Shown here: piece by piece, positions 41,454 through 48,401 of the stretch
Numbering within the stretch: the stretch's first letter is position 1
Layout of the letters: the number at the start of each line of letters is the position of its first letter
Assembly: GCA_937888775.1 (NCBI GenBank)
Contig: CALAQT010000242.1
Coordinates: 1 to 50,727, forward strand
Reading direction: 5' to 3'
DNA: 50,727 nt
Origin: an uncultured Actinomycetes bacterium
GTDB taxonomy: Bacteria; Actinomycetota; Thermoleophilia; Solirubrobacterales; Solirubrobacteraceae
Translations under genes and position numbers: made by a program
Notes under the pieces: model-generated
Database searches by the model: none
Seen by the model: the letters and a program-made list of their open reading frames with translations, nothing else
What the model was told of the DNA's origin: nothing

Positions 41454-42350
41454 TCAAGCGCGCGCCGGCATGGCGACGCCAAACCTGGCGGGGGCGTCGT
41501 CGTCGCATTGCGCAAAGAATCCCCCGACCACATCGAGCAGCTGCTGGATCCCGTCGGCGGCGTACAAGATCGGCTGGTACTTGGTTATGTCGTAACGCAG
41601 GACGCCCATCTGGGCGATGTCGAGCGGGCGGATCTCCGCGTCGCGAAACTCCTCGATCTCCCCGTAAGACGACAGCAGGCCGGCCCCGTAGGCTCGCAGC
41701 TCGCCATGCTCGCGGACAACGCCGAACTCGATCGTGAACCAGAACACGGTCGCGAAGAACTCCCGCGCGGCGGCTGTCTCCAACCGTAGTGCCGCGTCTC
41801 CGGCTATCCGGTTTAGTTCGGCCAGCCGAGGGCTGGCCAGCAGTCCTCCGTGGCCGATGACCTCGTGGATCAGGTCAGGCTCCGGCGTGTACAACGGCTG
41901 GCCGTGATAGCGGATGTACTGAGTCGAGTGGAATACGCCGTCGGCCAGCGAGCCGTAGAACTGCTCGAATCCGACCAGGCCGGCGGCGGGGTGATACTCG
42001 AATCCGGTCAACGGCGCCAGCCGAGCGCTGACCTCATGCAGCTGGGGTATGCGGTCGGTCGGCAGGGCCAGGCGGACCATCGCCTCCCGGTAGTCGGCAC
42101 AGGCCAGCCGCTCGTGCTTGGCGGCCAGCTCCCGGCAGACCGTGCGCCACACCTCCTGCTCGGCCTCGGTGTAGTCGACGTGCGGGACCGGGCCCCCCGG
42201 TTCCCATTGCAGCGCGCCCGACGCGATCTGATTGCGCCGCTCGCAGTAGGCGCGGTCGCCGAAGCCGGGGTGATCCGCGTCGAGGTGGACCTTCACGGCG
42301 CCGTCGGCGGCGGTGGTGATCGGCGCGTAGAGCTGACCCTCCTTAAACAT
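41454..42350 (-). CDS. phhA: Phenylalanine 4-monooxygenase (aromatic amino acid hydroxylase), 298 aa
   Basis: This pterin- and iron-dependent enzyme converts phenylalanine to tyrosine, the first step of the pathway encoded here. The iron ligands are His-His in PDLIHEVIGHGGLL and Glu in FWFTIEFGVVREHGE. FEYHPAAGLVGFEQFYG and TQYIRYHGQPLYTPEPD are further catalytic-domain motifs. There is no ACT regulatory domain, as in bacterial forms. The ATG at 42350 overlaps the hmgA stop in ATGTTTAA (42343-42350), so the two are translationally coupled. The longer open frame upstream is made by the repeat in hmgA. Confidence 0.92.
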   Translation of the reverse strand: MFKEGQLYAPITTAADGAVKVHLDADHPGFGDRAYCERRNQIASGALQWEPGGPVPHVDYTEAEQEVWRTVCRELAAKHERLACADYREAMVRLALPTDRIPQLHEVSARLAPLTGFEYHPAAGLVGFEQFYGSLADGVFHSTQYIRYHGQPLYTPEPDLIHEVIGHGGLLASPRLAELNRIAGDAALRLETAAAREFFATVFWFTIEFGVVREHGELRAYGAGLLSSYGEIEEFRDAEIRPLDIAQMGVLRYDITKYQPILYAADGIQQLLDVVGGFFAQCDDDAPARFGVAMPARA

Positions 42351-43686
42351 TCGCGGTCGCCCCCTCGGTCGCGGCATTGTTGCCGGTCGCCCCCTCGGTC
42401 GCGGCATTGTTGCCGGTTGCCCCCTCGGTCGCGGCATCGTTGCCGGTTGCCCCCTCGGCCGCGGCACCGTCGCCCGTTGCCCCCTCGACCGCGGCTCCGT
42501 TCCCGGTCGCCATCTGGGTTGCGCGATCGGCGGGCCGGTCGGCGTCGACCCAGGACAGCGCGTAGCGACCATCGTCGAGTGATCCGCAAAGGCCGGTCAG
42601 CTTCAGCGGCGCGAACGTGTCGCACATCACGGCCAGCTCGTTGGTGAACTTCATCCCGATCGACTTCTCCGCCAGGCCCGGCTGGGGACCGTGGGGCAGA
42701 CCCGAGGGGTGCAGCGTGATCGAGCCGACGTCGACACCGGGACGTGAGCCGAACTCGCCGGAGACGTAATAGATCATCTCCTCGGACTGCAGGTTGGAAT
42801 GGTTGTAGGGGATCGGGATTGCGCCCTCCTGCCAGTCGAGCATCCGCGGGCAGAACGAGCAGATCACGAAGTTTGGGCCCTGGAACGTCTGATGCACGGG
42901 AGGCGGCAGGTGGACGCGACCGGTGATCGGCTCGAAGTCGTCGACGTTGAACGTGTAGGGATAGACGTAGCCGTCCCAGCCGATCACGTCGAGCGGGTGG
43001 TAGTCGAGCTTGTAGTGCTGGTAGCCACCGCGAACGCGTACGACGAGATCGAACTCAGCGCGGTCATCGTGGGTCAGCAGCTCGGTCGGCGGATGGAAGT
43101 CACGATGCGAGTAGGGCGCGTGCTCCAGCAGCTGCCCGTAGCGATTGCGGTAGCGATTTGGCGTCTCGATCTCGCCCGGCGTGTGGAAGGTCAGCCACAG
43201 TTGATCGCCTGCTGGGCGGAAGCGATAGATCGTCCCGCGCGGGATCACGATGTAGTCGCGCTCGGCGTAGGGAAGCGTCCCGAACGTCGTCTCCAGCTCG
43301 CCGGATCCGTGGTGGACGAAGATCACCTCGTCGCCCTCACCGTTGCGGTAGAAGTACTTCTGTTCCTGGCTGGGACGGCAGATGCCGATCTCGACATCGT
43401 TGTTGAACATCAGCAGCTGGCGGCCTCGAATCGGATCCCCGCCGTCTTGCACCTGACGGGTGTCGAACAGGCGGTGGGCGTGCGCCTGCGGCACCCACTC
43501 GTCGCGCACAATCGGCTCAAACGGCCCCAGCTCGCTGATCCGGCACGGGGACTGCAGGTGATAGAGGATCGACTCGTTGCCGGAGAAGCCCTCAAACCCC
43601 ATCACTTCTTCGGTCAGGAGTGTCCCGTTCTCCCGGAAGGCGACGTGCCGCTTGGCTGGCACGCGCCCGCGCCGTTCGTAGCGCAT
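42343..43686 (-). CDS. hmgA: Homogentisate 1,2-dioxygenase with a repetitive C-terminal tail, 447 aa
   Basis: This cupin-fold non-heme iron dioxygenase opens the homogentisate ring to maleylacetoacetate. Family features: GNESILYHLQSPCRI, YRNGEGDEVIFVHHGSGELE, PPVHQTFQGPNFVICSFCPR and the iron-site region LHPSGLPHGPQPGLAEKSIG. The catalytic part ends near SWVDADRPADRA. Beyond it are about 55 residues made of a repeated decapeptide (EGATGNNAAT with variants), encoded by five 30-bp units at 42361-42510. The enzyme does not normally carry such a tail. The ATG at 43686 starts MRYERRGRVPAKRHVAF. Between the hppD stop and this start is a 33-bp tandem duplication. It is part of an operon with hppD and phhA. 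Confidence 0.93.
   Translation of the reverse strand: MRYERRGRVPAKRHVAFRENGTLLTEEVMGFEGFSGNESILYHLQSPCRISELGPFEPIVRDEWVPQAHAHRLFDTRQVQDGGDPIRGRQLLMFNNDVEIGICRPSQEQKYFYRNGEGDEVIFVHHGSGELETTFGTLPYAERDYIVIPRGTIYRFRPAGDQLWLTFHTPGEIETPNRYRNRYGQLLEHAPYSHRDFHPPTELLTHDDRAEFDLVVRVRGGYQHYKLDYHPLDVIGWDGYVYPYTFNVDDFEPITGRVHLPPPVHQTFQGPNFVICSFCPRMLDWQEGAIPIPYNHSNLQSEEMIYYVSGEFGSRPGVDVGSITLHPSGLPHGPQPGLAEKSIGMKFTNELAVMCDTFAPLKLTGLCGSLDDGRYALSWVDADRPADRATQMATGNGAAVEGATGDGAAAEGATGNDAATEGATGNNAATEGATGNNAATEGATANV
42361..42510 (-). repeat. Five 30-bp in-frame repeats in the hmgA 3' end
   Basis: Units lie at 42361, 42391, 42421, 42451 and 42481. The two nearest the stop codon differ at one base; the more distant ones are progressively diverged. 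Each encodes ten residues of the type EGATGNNAAT. The gradient fits recent expansion at the C-terminal end. Confidence 0.88.
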
Positions 43687-43699
43687 CAGGCCGCCGTCT

Positions 43700-43765
43700 G
43701 GGATGGGCGTGCCGTAGCGCCGGTTGCCGTCCGGGATGGGCGTGCCGTAGCGCCGGTCGCGGTCG
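43700..43765. repeat. 33-bp tandem duplication upstream of hmgA
   Basis: Two units (43700-43732 and 43733-43765) share GGGATGGGCGTGCCGTAGCG and most of the rest; they differ in the last bases (TTGCCGTCC versus TCGCGGTCG). The second unit ends immediately before the hppD stop codon (43766-43768), so it lies in the hppD-hmgA gap and probably changes the distance to the hmgA ribosome-binding region. Confidence 0.8.
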
Positions 43766-44905
43766 TCACAGGTTCCCTCGCCGGTCCTGCTCGCGCTCGA
43801 GAGCCTCAAACAGCGCCTTGAAGTTGCCCTCGCCGAAGCCGCGCGCTCCGTGGCGCTCGATCAGCTCAAAGAACACCGTCGGGCGGTCGCCGACCGCCTT
43901 GGTGAAGATCTGCAGCAGGTAGCCCTCGTTGTCGCGATCGACCAGGATCCCCAGCCGCCGCAGGTCGGCCACATCCTCTTTGATCTCGCCGATCCGCTCC
44001 GGGACCTCGGCGTAGTAGGACTCAGGGATGGCCAGGAACTCGACGCCGCGCCGGCTGAGCTCGTCGACGGTGCGGACGATGTCGGTCGTCGAGAGGGCGA
44101 TGTGCTGCACGCCGGCGCCGCCGTAGAAATCGAGGTACTCCTCGATCTGGGACTTGCGCTTGCCGTCCGCAGGCTCGTTGATCGGGAACTTGATCCGGCC
44201 CGAGCCGTCGGTCAGCACCTTGGACATCAGCGCTGAGTACTCGGTGGAGATCGCCTGGTCTGAGAAGTGGATCAGCTCGGTCATCCCGAACACGCGCTCG
44301 TAGTAGCCGACCCACTCATCCATGTGGCCGAGCTCGACATTACCCACGACGTGGTCGATCCCGACCAGCAGGCCGTCAGGTCCCTGCGCGGCGCGGCCGC
44401 GGGCCTGGAAGCCGGGCAAGAACGGACCCTGGTAGCCGTTACGCGCCACGAACACGTGGCGCGTCTCGCCGTATGTCGCGACCGAGGCGAGGGTCACCGT
44501 CCCGTGCTCGTCGCTGAGCTCATACGGGGTCTCGATTCCCCGGGCTCCGTGGGCGACAGCCTGCTCGTAGGCGGCCGTGGCGTCCGGGACGCTGAGCGCG
44601 ATCGACCTCACGCCGTCGCCGTGGCGCTTGTGGTGCTCGGCGATCTCGTCGCTGCCGGTCAGGGTGCCCGTCAGCACGAGCCTGATCCGGCCCTGCTCCA
44701 GCACGTGGGAGACCTGGTCACGGCTGCCGGTCTCAAGCCCGCGGTAGGCGGTTTCCGTGAAGCCGTAGGCGTGTATGTAGTAGTAGGCCGCCTGGGCGGC
44801 ATTGCCAACGAACAGCTCGAGGTGGTCGATGCCGTGGATGGGCATCGCATCGTGCGCAGCCACAGCCGCTACCGGTACCGGCCGGTTCAAGGTTTGGGTT
44901 GTCAT
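43766..44905 (-). CDS. hppD: 4-hydroxyphenylpyruvate dioxygenase, 379 aa
   Basis: This VOC-fold iron(II) dioxygenase converts 4-hydroxyphenylpyruvate to homogentisate. The metal ligands are His in LVGIDHVVGNV, His in GAGVQHIALST and Glu in TVFFELIERHGARGFGEGNF, the last also being the conserved C-terminal helix region. The N-terminal half is the non-catalytic VOC repeat (IDHLELFVGNAAQAAYYYIH). The ATG at 44905 (MTTQTLNRPVPVA) is preferred; an upstream in-frame ATG at 44941 lies within the likely operator. First gene of the minus-strand hppD-hmgA-phhA unit and divergent from the Lrp-type regulator. Confidence 0.95.
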   Translation of the reverse strand: MTTQTLNRPVPVAAVAAHDAMPIHGIDHLELFVGNAAQAAYYYIHAYGFTETAYRGLETGSRDQVSHVLEQGRIRLVLTGTLTGSDEIAEHHKRHGDGVRSIALSVPDATAAYEQAVAHGARGIETPYELSDEHGTVTLASVATYGETRHVFVARNGYQGPFLPGFQARGRAAQGPDGLLVGIDHVVGNVELGHMDEWVGYYERVFGMTELIHFSDQAISTEYSALMSKVLTDGSGRIKFPINEPADGKRKSQIEEYLDFYGGAGVQHIALSTTDIVRTVDELSRRGVEFLAIPESYYAEVPERIGEIKEDVADLRRLGILVDRDNEGYLLQIFTKAVGDRPTVFFELIERHGARGFGEGNFKALFEALEREQDRRGNL

Positions 44906-44979
44906 GTATGCAATGATCAGGGTGTTGCAGCGATACCTCAATGCCGGTACGTTGCGTATCAGGGGTTAAACACCCTTTC
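44906..44979. promoter_or_regulatory. Divergent hppD/Lrp control region
   Basis: This 74-bp gap must hold both promoters. AGGGGTTAAACACCCT at 44961-44976 is a near-palindrome (AGGG-GTT-A-AAC-A-CCCT) typical of a dimer-binding operator. Related words GTATGCAA, GCGATAC and TTGCGTATC recur across 44907-44961. The Lrp-type protein encoded alongside is the obvious candidate ligand. Confidence 0.5.
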
Positions 44980-45408
44980 ATGGACTCCACCGACCGATCA
45001 ATCGTTGCGCTGCTGCGACAGAACGCCCGGCGGTCCTATCAGGACATCGGGCGCCACGTCCATCTGTCGGCTCCGGCCGTCAAACGACGGGTCGATCGCC
45101 TGGAGGATGAGGGCGTGATAATCGGCTATGCGGCGATCGTCGATCCGCAGGCATTCGGCTGGAGCGCCGAGGCATTCGTTGATCTGTACTGCGAGGGTGG
45201 CATGCCCGCTGGCGCGATCCGGCGCGCCGTGGAACCGGAGGCGGGCGTCGTCTCCGCCCACACGGTCGCGGGCGAAGCCAGCGCGCTGCTGCACATCCGG
45301 GTCCAGGACACCAAGGACCTCGAGCTCACGCTCGAGCGGATCCGCGCCACCGACGGGGTGACCCGGACGGTTACCGAGGTCGTGCTCTCGACGCTGTTTC
45401 AGCGATGA
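44980..45408 (+). CDS. Lrp/AsnC-family transcriptional regulator, 142 aa
   Basis: The N-terminal winged HTH is MDSTDRSIVALLRQNARRSY then QDIGRHVHLSAPAVKRRVDR, and the C-terminal RAM (ligand-binding) domain runs from IIGYAAIVDPQAFGW to VVLSTLFQR. The length is normal for the family. Position between the divergent hppD operon and the downstream fumarylacetoacetase-type gene suggests that it controls aromatic catabolism, probably in response to phenylalanine, tyrosine or a pathway intermediate; this is inference. The ATG at 44980 follows the near-palindrome at 44961-44976, which would suit autoregulation. The 3' end overlaps the next gene in ATGA. Confidence 0.9.
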   Translation: MDSTDRSIVALLRQNARRSYQDIGRHVHLSAPAVKRRVDRLEDEGVIIGYAAIVDPQAFGWSAEAFVDLYCEGGMPAGAIRRAVEPEAGVVSAHTVAGEASALLHIRVQDTKDLELTLERIRATDGVTRTVTEVVLSTLFQR

Positions 45409-46061
45409 GACGCCCGTACCCCGATGGGCGGCCGCCCTCGATCAGAGACTTCATGGCCTTTGAGGAGCACGTGCGCAACGCGCGGGCCAATCGCGGCGCC
45501 AGCGTGCCTGAGGCGTGGTATGAAGCGCCTGCGTTCTACTTCTCCAATCCCGGCGCCGTTTACCGCGACGGGGATGAGATCCCCAAACCGGCCGACACCG
45601 AGGCGCTCGACTACGAGTTGGAGCTCGCCTGCGTGATCGGCGCTGACGGTCGGCCGGAGGGCTTCACGATCATGAACGACTTCTCCGCCCGTGACCTGCA
45701 GGCGCGCGAGATGGCGGTCGGGCTCGGGCCGGCCAAGGGCAAGGACTTCGCCACCGCTCTGGGCCCGGCGCTGGTTTCGGTCGACGAGCTACCGGCGGAT
45801 CTGGATCTGCGGGCCGTCGCGCGGGTCAACGGCGAGGTGCGCACCGACTCGCGCACCGGCGGGATGTTCTTCTCGTGGGAGCAGCTGCTGGCGGCCGCGG
45901 CGCGCAACACGCCGGGTCTGCTGCCGGGCGAGGTGATCGGCTCAGGGACCGTCGGACGCGGCTGCATTCTCGAGCACGGAGATCAACGCTGGCTGGTGCC
46001 CGGCGACGAGATCGAATTGGAGATCGAGGGGATCGGCGTGCTACGAAACCGGATCGCCTGA
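45405..46061 (+). CDS. Fumarylacetoacetate hydrolase-family protein, 218 aa
   Basis: The FAH catalytic fold is shown by ALDYELELACVIG (metal Glu pair), GFTIMNDFSARDLQAREMAV, GLGPAKGKDFATALGPALV and GSGTVGRGCILE. In this context it is the likely last enzyme, splitting fumarylacetoacetate to fumarate and acetoacetate. The protein is short (218 aa) compared with two-domain eukaryotic FAH (~420) and closer to the single-domain FAH-superfamily enzymes, so a related C-C hydrolase or decarboxylase activity cannot be excluded. It starts in the ATGA overlap with the Lrp gene (45405-45408), so translation is coupled. Confidence 0.85.
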   Translation: MRRPYPDGRPPSIRDFMAFEEHVRNARANRGASVPEAWYEAPAFYFSNPGAVYRDGDEIPKPADTEALDYELELACVIGADGRPEGFTIMNDFSARDLQAREMAVGLGPAKGKDFATALGPALVSVDELPADLDLRAVARVNGEVRTDSRTGGMFFSWEQLLAAAARNTPGLLPGEVIGSGTVGRGCILEHGDQRWLVPGDEIELEIEGIGVLRNRIA

Positions 46062-46143
46062 TCGGAGCCGGCCGATCCAACACCGGCCGATCATGCGAGC
46101 CGGAACCTAAAGTGGGGCACGGCGACTGCCGATTACCTGATGG

Positions 46144-47469
46144 ATGTCTCGCAAATGGGTTTCCTCAGTTGGCCATCGCCTTCGTGACGAGGAGCGCGGG
46201 GCGGTGCTCGTGCTGGTGGCTGGGTGCATGGTCGTGTTCCTGGGGATGGCGGCCTTGGCGATCGACCTCGGGTCCTTTCGCCAGGCCCGGCAACAAGCGC
46301 AGAGCACCGCCGACGCGGCAGCGCTGGCCGCTTCCTACGACCTGCCGAGCAATCCCACCCCGACACAAATCGCCACGGCGACGTCTGACGCGAAGGCGTA
46401 TGTGATTTCGAACATGCCCGCCGTGGCGCATACGTACACGTGCGCGTCGGGTCAGCCGGGCGTCTGCATCACAACCCCTTACAACGGCATCTCAAATGAG
46501 ATCAGAGTCGCCGTCACCCAGAACCTACCGAGCTCCTTCGGGGGTGTGTTGGGCGTCACCAGCGCCACCGTGAGCGCCAGTGCAGTCGCGAAGCAGACGG
46601 CGACGACCTCCTGTTCGACCCCGGGGACGGGCTGCGACGCGGTCTTCGCGAAGGACAGCAGCTGCTCTGACAACAGCGTGATATTTGGTGGAGGTACACA
46701 TATCACCGGCGGCATTAACAGCAACGGCTCCCTGAACGTGGGGGGCGGTGGTTCAAGCTTCGGACCCACAACGTACGGGTCCGGCTGCACCGTAAGCCCA
46801 AGCAAATACCAACAGCAGAACAACACCTTCACGTCGGGACCCACGGCGCAGGCTCTAACCGCGACCTGGCCGATCGACTACGCGACCGACTTTCCGCCCT
46901 GCACCGGGGCCGCCTGCACCGGCCCGGGCGGGACGCCGAGCTTCTGCACTTCGGCCTTCACCGCAGCGTCGACGACCCTGGATACCTACACGAAACCGTA
47001 TACGTTGACGTCAGGCCAAATCTACTGCGAGGTCGGCAGCGGCACCGCGAGCGACCCGACTACCTGGAACGGCGCGCTGACTGTCAATGGAGGCCCGGCC
47101 GAGTCCACATTCGTCGCCGGAAGCGTGACGCTCGGCGGCGGCGACAACCTGACCTGGTGCGGCTACTCCTCCTCCTCCCCGGGCTACAACGTGTCCGCTT
47201 GCAATGCGGCGGTTCCCCAGCCCGCCACGGGGAGCTATCCGCTGATCTACGCGGTCGGGAGCGGTACTTCGATCAACAACGCAGGAGGCGGGGGCACGTT
47301 CCTCGGCGACATGTTCGCACCCAACGGAACCATCTACATCGGGGGCGGTGACTCGACGACCTTTCTGGAGGCTCTTGATGTTTCCATCCCGGGCGGGGGG
47401 TTCACCGGCGACGGCCCTTCGGACTCAGGGACCAGCTCGTCGTCCGGTTCCGCGTCCCTGGTCGGTTGA
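46144..47469 (+). CDS. TadG-like pilus-assembly/secreted protein, 441 aa
   Basis: The N-terminus matches the Flp-pilus TadE/TadG-like domain: DEERGAVLVLVAGCMVVFLG then MAALAIDLGSFRQARQQAQS, followed by TADAAALAASYDLP. One membrane helix at about residues 19-40 anchors it, and the rest would be outside. The remaining ~350 residues are Gly/Ser/Thr/Asn-rich with at least ten cysteines, often spaced as in CTGAACTG and CGYSSSSPGYNVSAC, and contain glycine-rich repeats (VGGGGSSFG, TLGGGDNLTWCG, NAGGGGTFLGD). Codon choice here is less GC3-biased than in the neighbours. No tadA/B/C, prepilin or tadV gene is in the window, so it is an orphan. Confidence 0.72.
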   Translation: MSRKWVSSVGHRLRDEERGAVLVLVAGCMVVFLGMAALAIDLGSFRQARQQAQSTADAAALAASYDLPSNPTPTQIATATSDAKAYVISNMPAVAHTYTCASGQPGVCITTPYNGISNEIRVAVTQNLPSSFGGVLGVTSATVSASAVAKQTATTSCSTPGTGCDAVFAKDSSCSDNSVIFGGGTHITGGINSNGSLNVGGGGSSFGPTTYGSGCTVSPSKYQQQNNTFTSGPTAQALTATWPIDYATDFPPCTGAACTGPGGTPSFCTSAFTAASTTLDTYTKPYTLTSGQIYCEVGSGTASDPTTWNGALTVNGGPAESTFVAGSVTLGGGDNLTWCGYSSSSPGYNVSACNAAVPQPATGSYPLIYAVGSGTSINNAGGGGTFLGDMFAPNGTIYIGGGDSTTFLEALDVSIPGGGFTGDGPSDSGTSSSSGSASLVG

Positions 47470-47484
47470 CACGGGCGCCGCTGC

Positions 47485-47706
47485 TCAGGTGCCGAACCCG
47501 ACCCGGTGACCCGCGTCGTCGACCAGCACGTAGACGATCCGGGACAGGTCGAGCGCCACTGTCCCGTCCTCGGCGGTCAGGTCGTGCCATCCGGTAGAGC
47601 CGAGCGCCTCACGCAGGCGGGTGAGCTCAGCGGGGGGGACGCGGGCGCTGAGGACCTGTCCCCCCAGGAAGCCGATGTTGATCTTCTGTGGCTTGTCGTC
47701 TGGCAT
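47485..47706 (-). CDS. Small protein of unknown function, 73 aa
   Basis: This is a compact beta-rich small protein: KINIGFLGGQVLSARVPPAE, LTRLREALGSTGWHDLTA, then VALDLSRIVYVLVDDAGHRV. I do not recognise the family. The ATG at 47706 has AGGAG seven bases upstream. It lies 15 bp after the methylmalonyl-CoA epimerase stop in the same orientation, so it is probably co-transcribed. Confidence 0.7.
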   Translation of the reverse strand: MPDDKPQKINIGFLGGQVLSARVPPAELTRLREALGSTGWHDLTAEDGTVALDLSRIVYVLVDDAGHRVGFGT

Positions 47707-47721
47707 CGTCGGTGCTCCTCT

Positions 47722-48126
47722 TCAAGGCTTCGTTTGGACGATCTCGGTCAGTACCCCGCCGGTGGAGGCGGGATGAAGAAATGCCACCCGCGAGCCACGG
47801 ATGCCCGCGCGGGGCGCCTCGTCGATCAACCGCAGGCCCGCGGTCCGGCATGCGTCAAGCGTCTCCTGCACGGAGGCCACGCGATAGGCGACGTGATGTA
47901 GCCCGGGGCCCTTGCGGGCCAGGAACTTGCCCACCGGGGTGTCCTGGTGCAGCGGCTCCAGCAGCTCGATGTGACCGTCGCCGACGTCGAGCAGCGCGGC
48001 GTCGACGCCCTGCTCGGTGATGGTCTCACGGTGCACGAGCGGCATTCCTAGCGCATCACGGTAAAGCGCCAGCGCCGAATCGATGCTCTCGACAGCGACG
48101 CCGACGTGATCGATGCAGGACAGCAT
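47722..48126 (-). CDS. mce: Methylmalonyl-CoA epimerase, 134 aa
   Basis: This VOC-fold enzyme interconverts (2R)- and (2S)-methylmalonyl-CoA in propionate metabolism. Diagnostic residues: IDHVGVAVESIDSALALYRD (metal His), GDGHIELLEPL, GPGLHHVAYRV (metal His) and GVLTEIVQTKP (metal Glu). The size is normal. The mutase and carboxylase genes are not in the window. The ATG at 48126 is preceded by TATCCT 8 nt upstream (48135-48140 on the minus strand) and starts exactly at the conserved N-terminus MLSCIDHVG; the longer open frame upstream is not protein-like. Confidence 0.9.
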   Translation of the reverse strand: MLSCIDHVGVAVESIDSALALYRDALGMPLVHRETITEQGVDAALLDVGDGHIELLEPLHQDTPVGKFLARKGPGLHHVAYRVASVQETLDACRTAGLRLIDEAPRAGIRGSRVAFLHPASTGGVLTEIVQTKP

Positions 48127-48134
48127 GCGGCCCG

Positions 48135-48140
48135 AGGATA
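48135..48140 (-). promoter_or_regulatory. TATCCT leaderless -10 box of mce
   Basis: On the minus strand TATCCT lies 8 nt before the mce ATG, without a Shine-Dalgarno. Confidence 0.5.
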
Positions 48141-48401
48141 CCGACGGCCTGACCCAGACGGACGAGGCCGAGCGCTCGGCCGACCGGCTGTCCGTCCGGC
48201 CGACCGTCCGGCCGACGATCGCAATCTTCGCCGCTGGTCGCTTCAGCCGGCCTCCCGTGGCGAGTGCATGAAGATCACACCGACACGGACCGCTGCTGCT
48301 AAAAAACGGAGGCTGGATTGCGTCAGCCCGCGGTGCCAACGCGGCACTGCCGGCAGCAACTCGTGGAGACAGACGAGACAGATGAGACTGGGAGTCACGC
48401 A

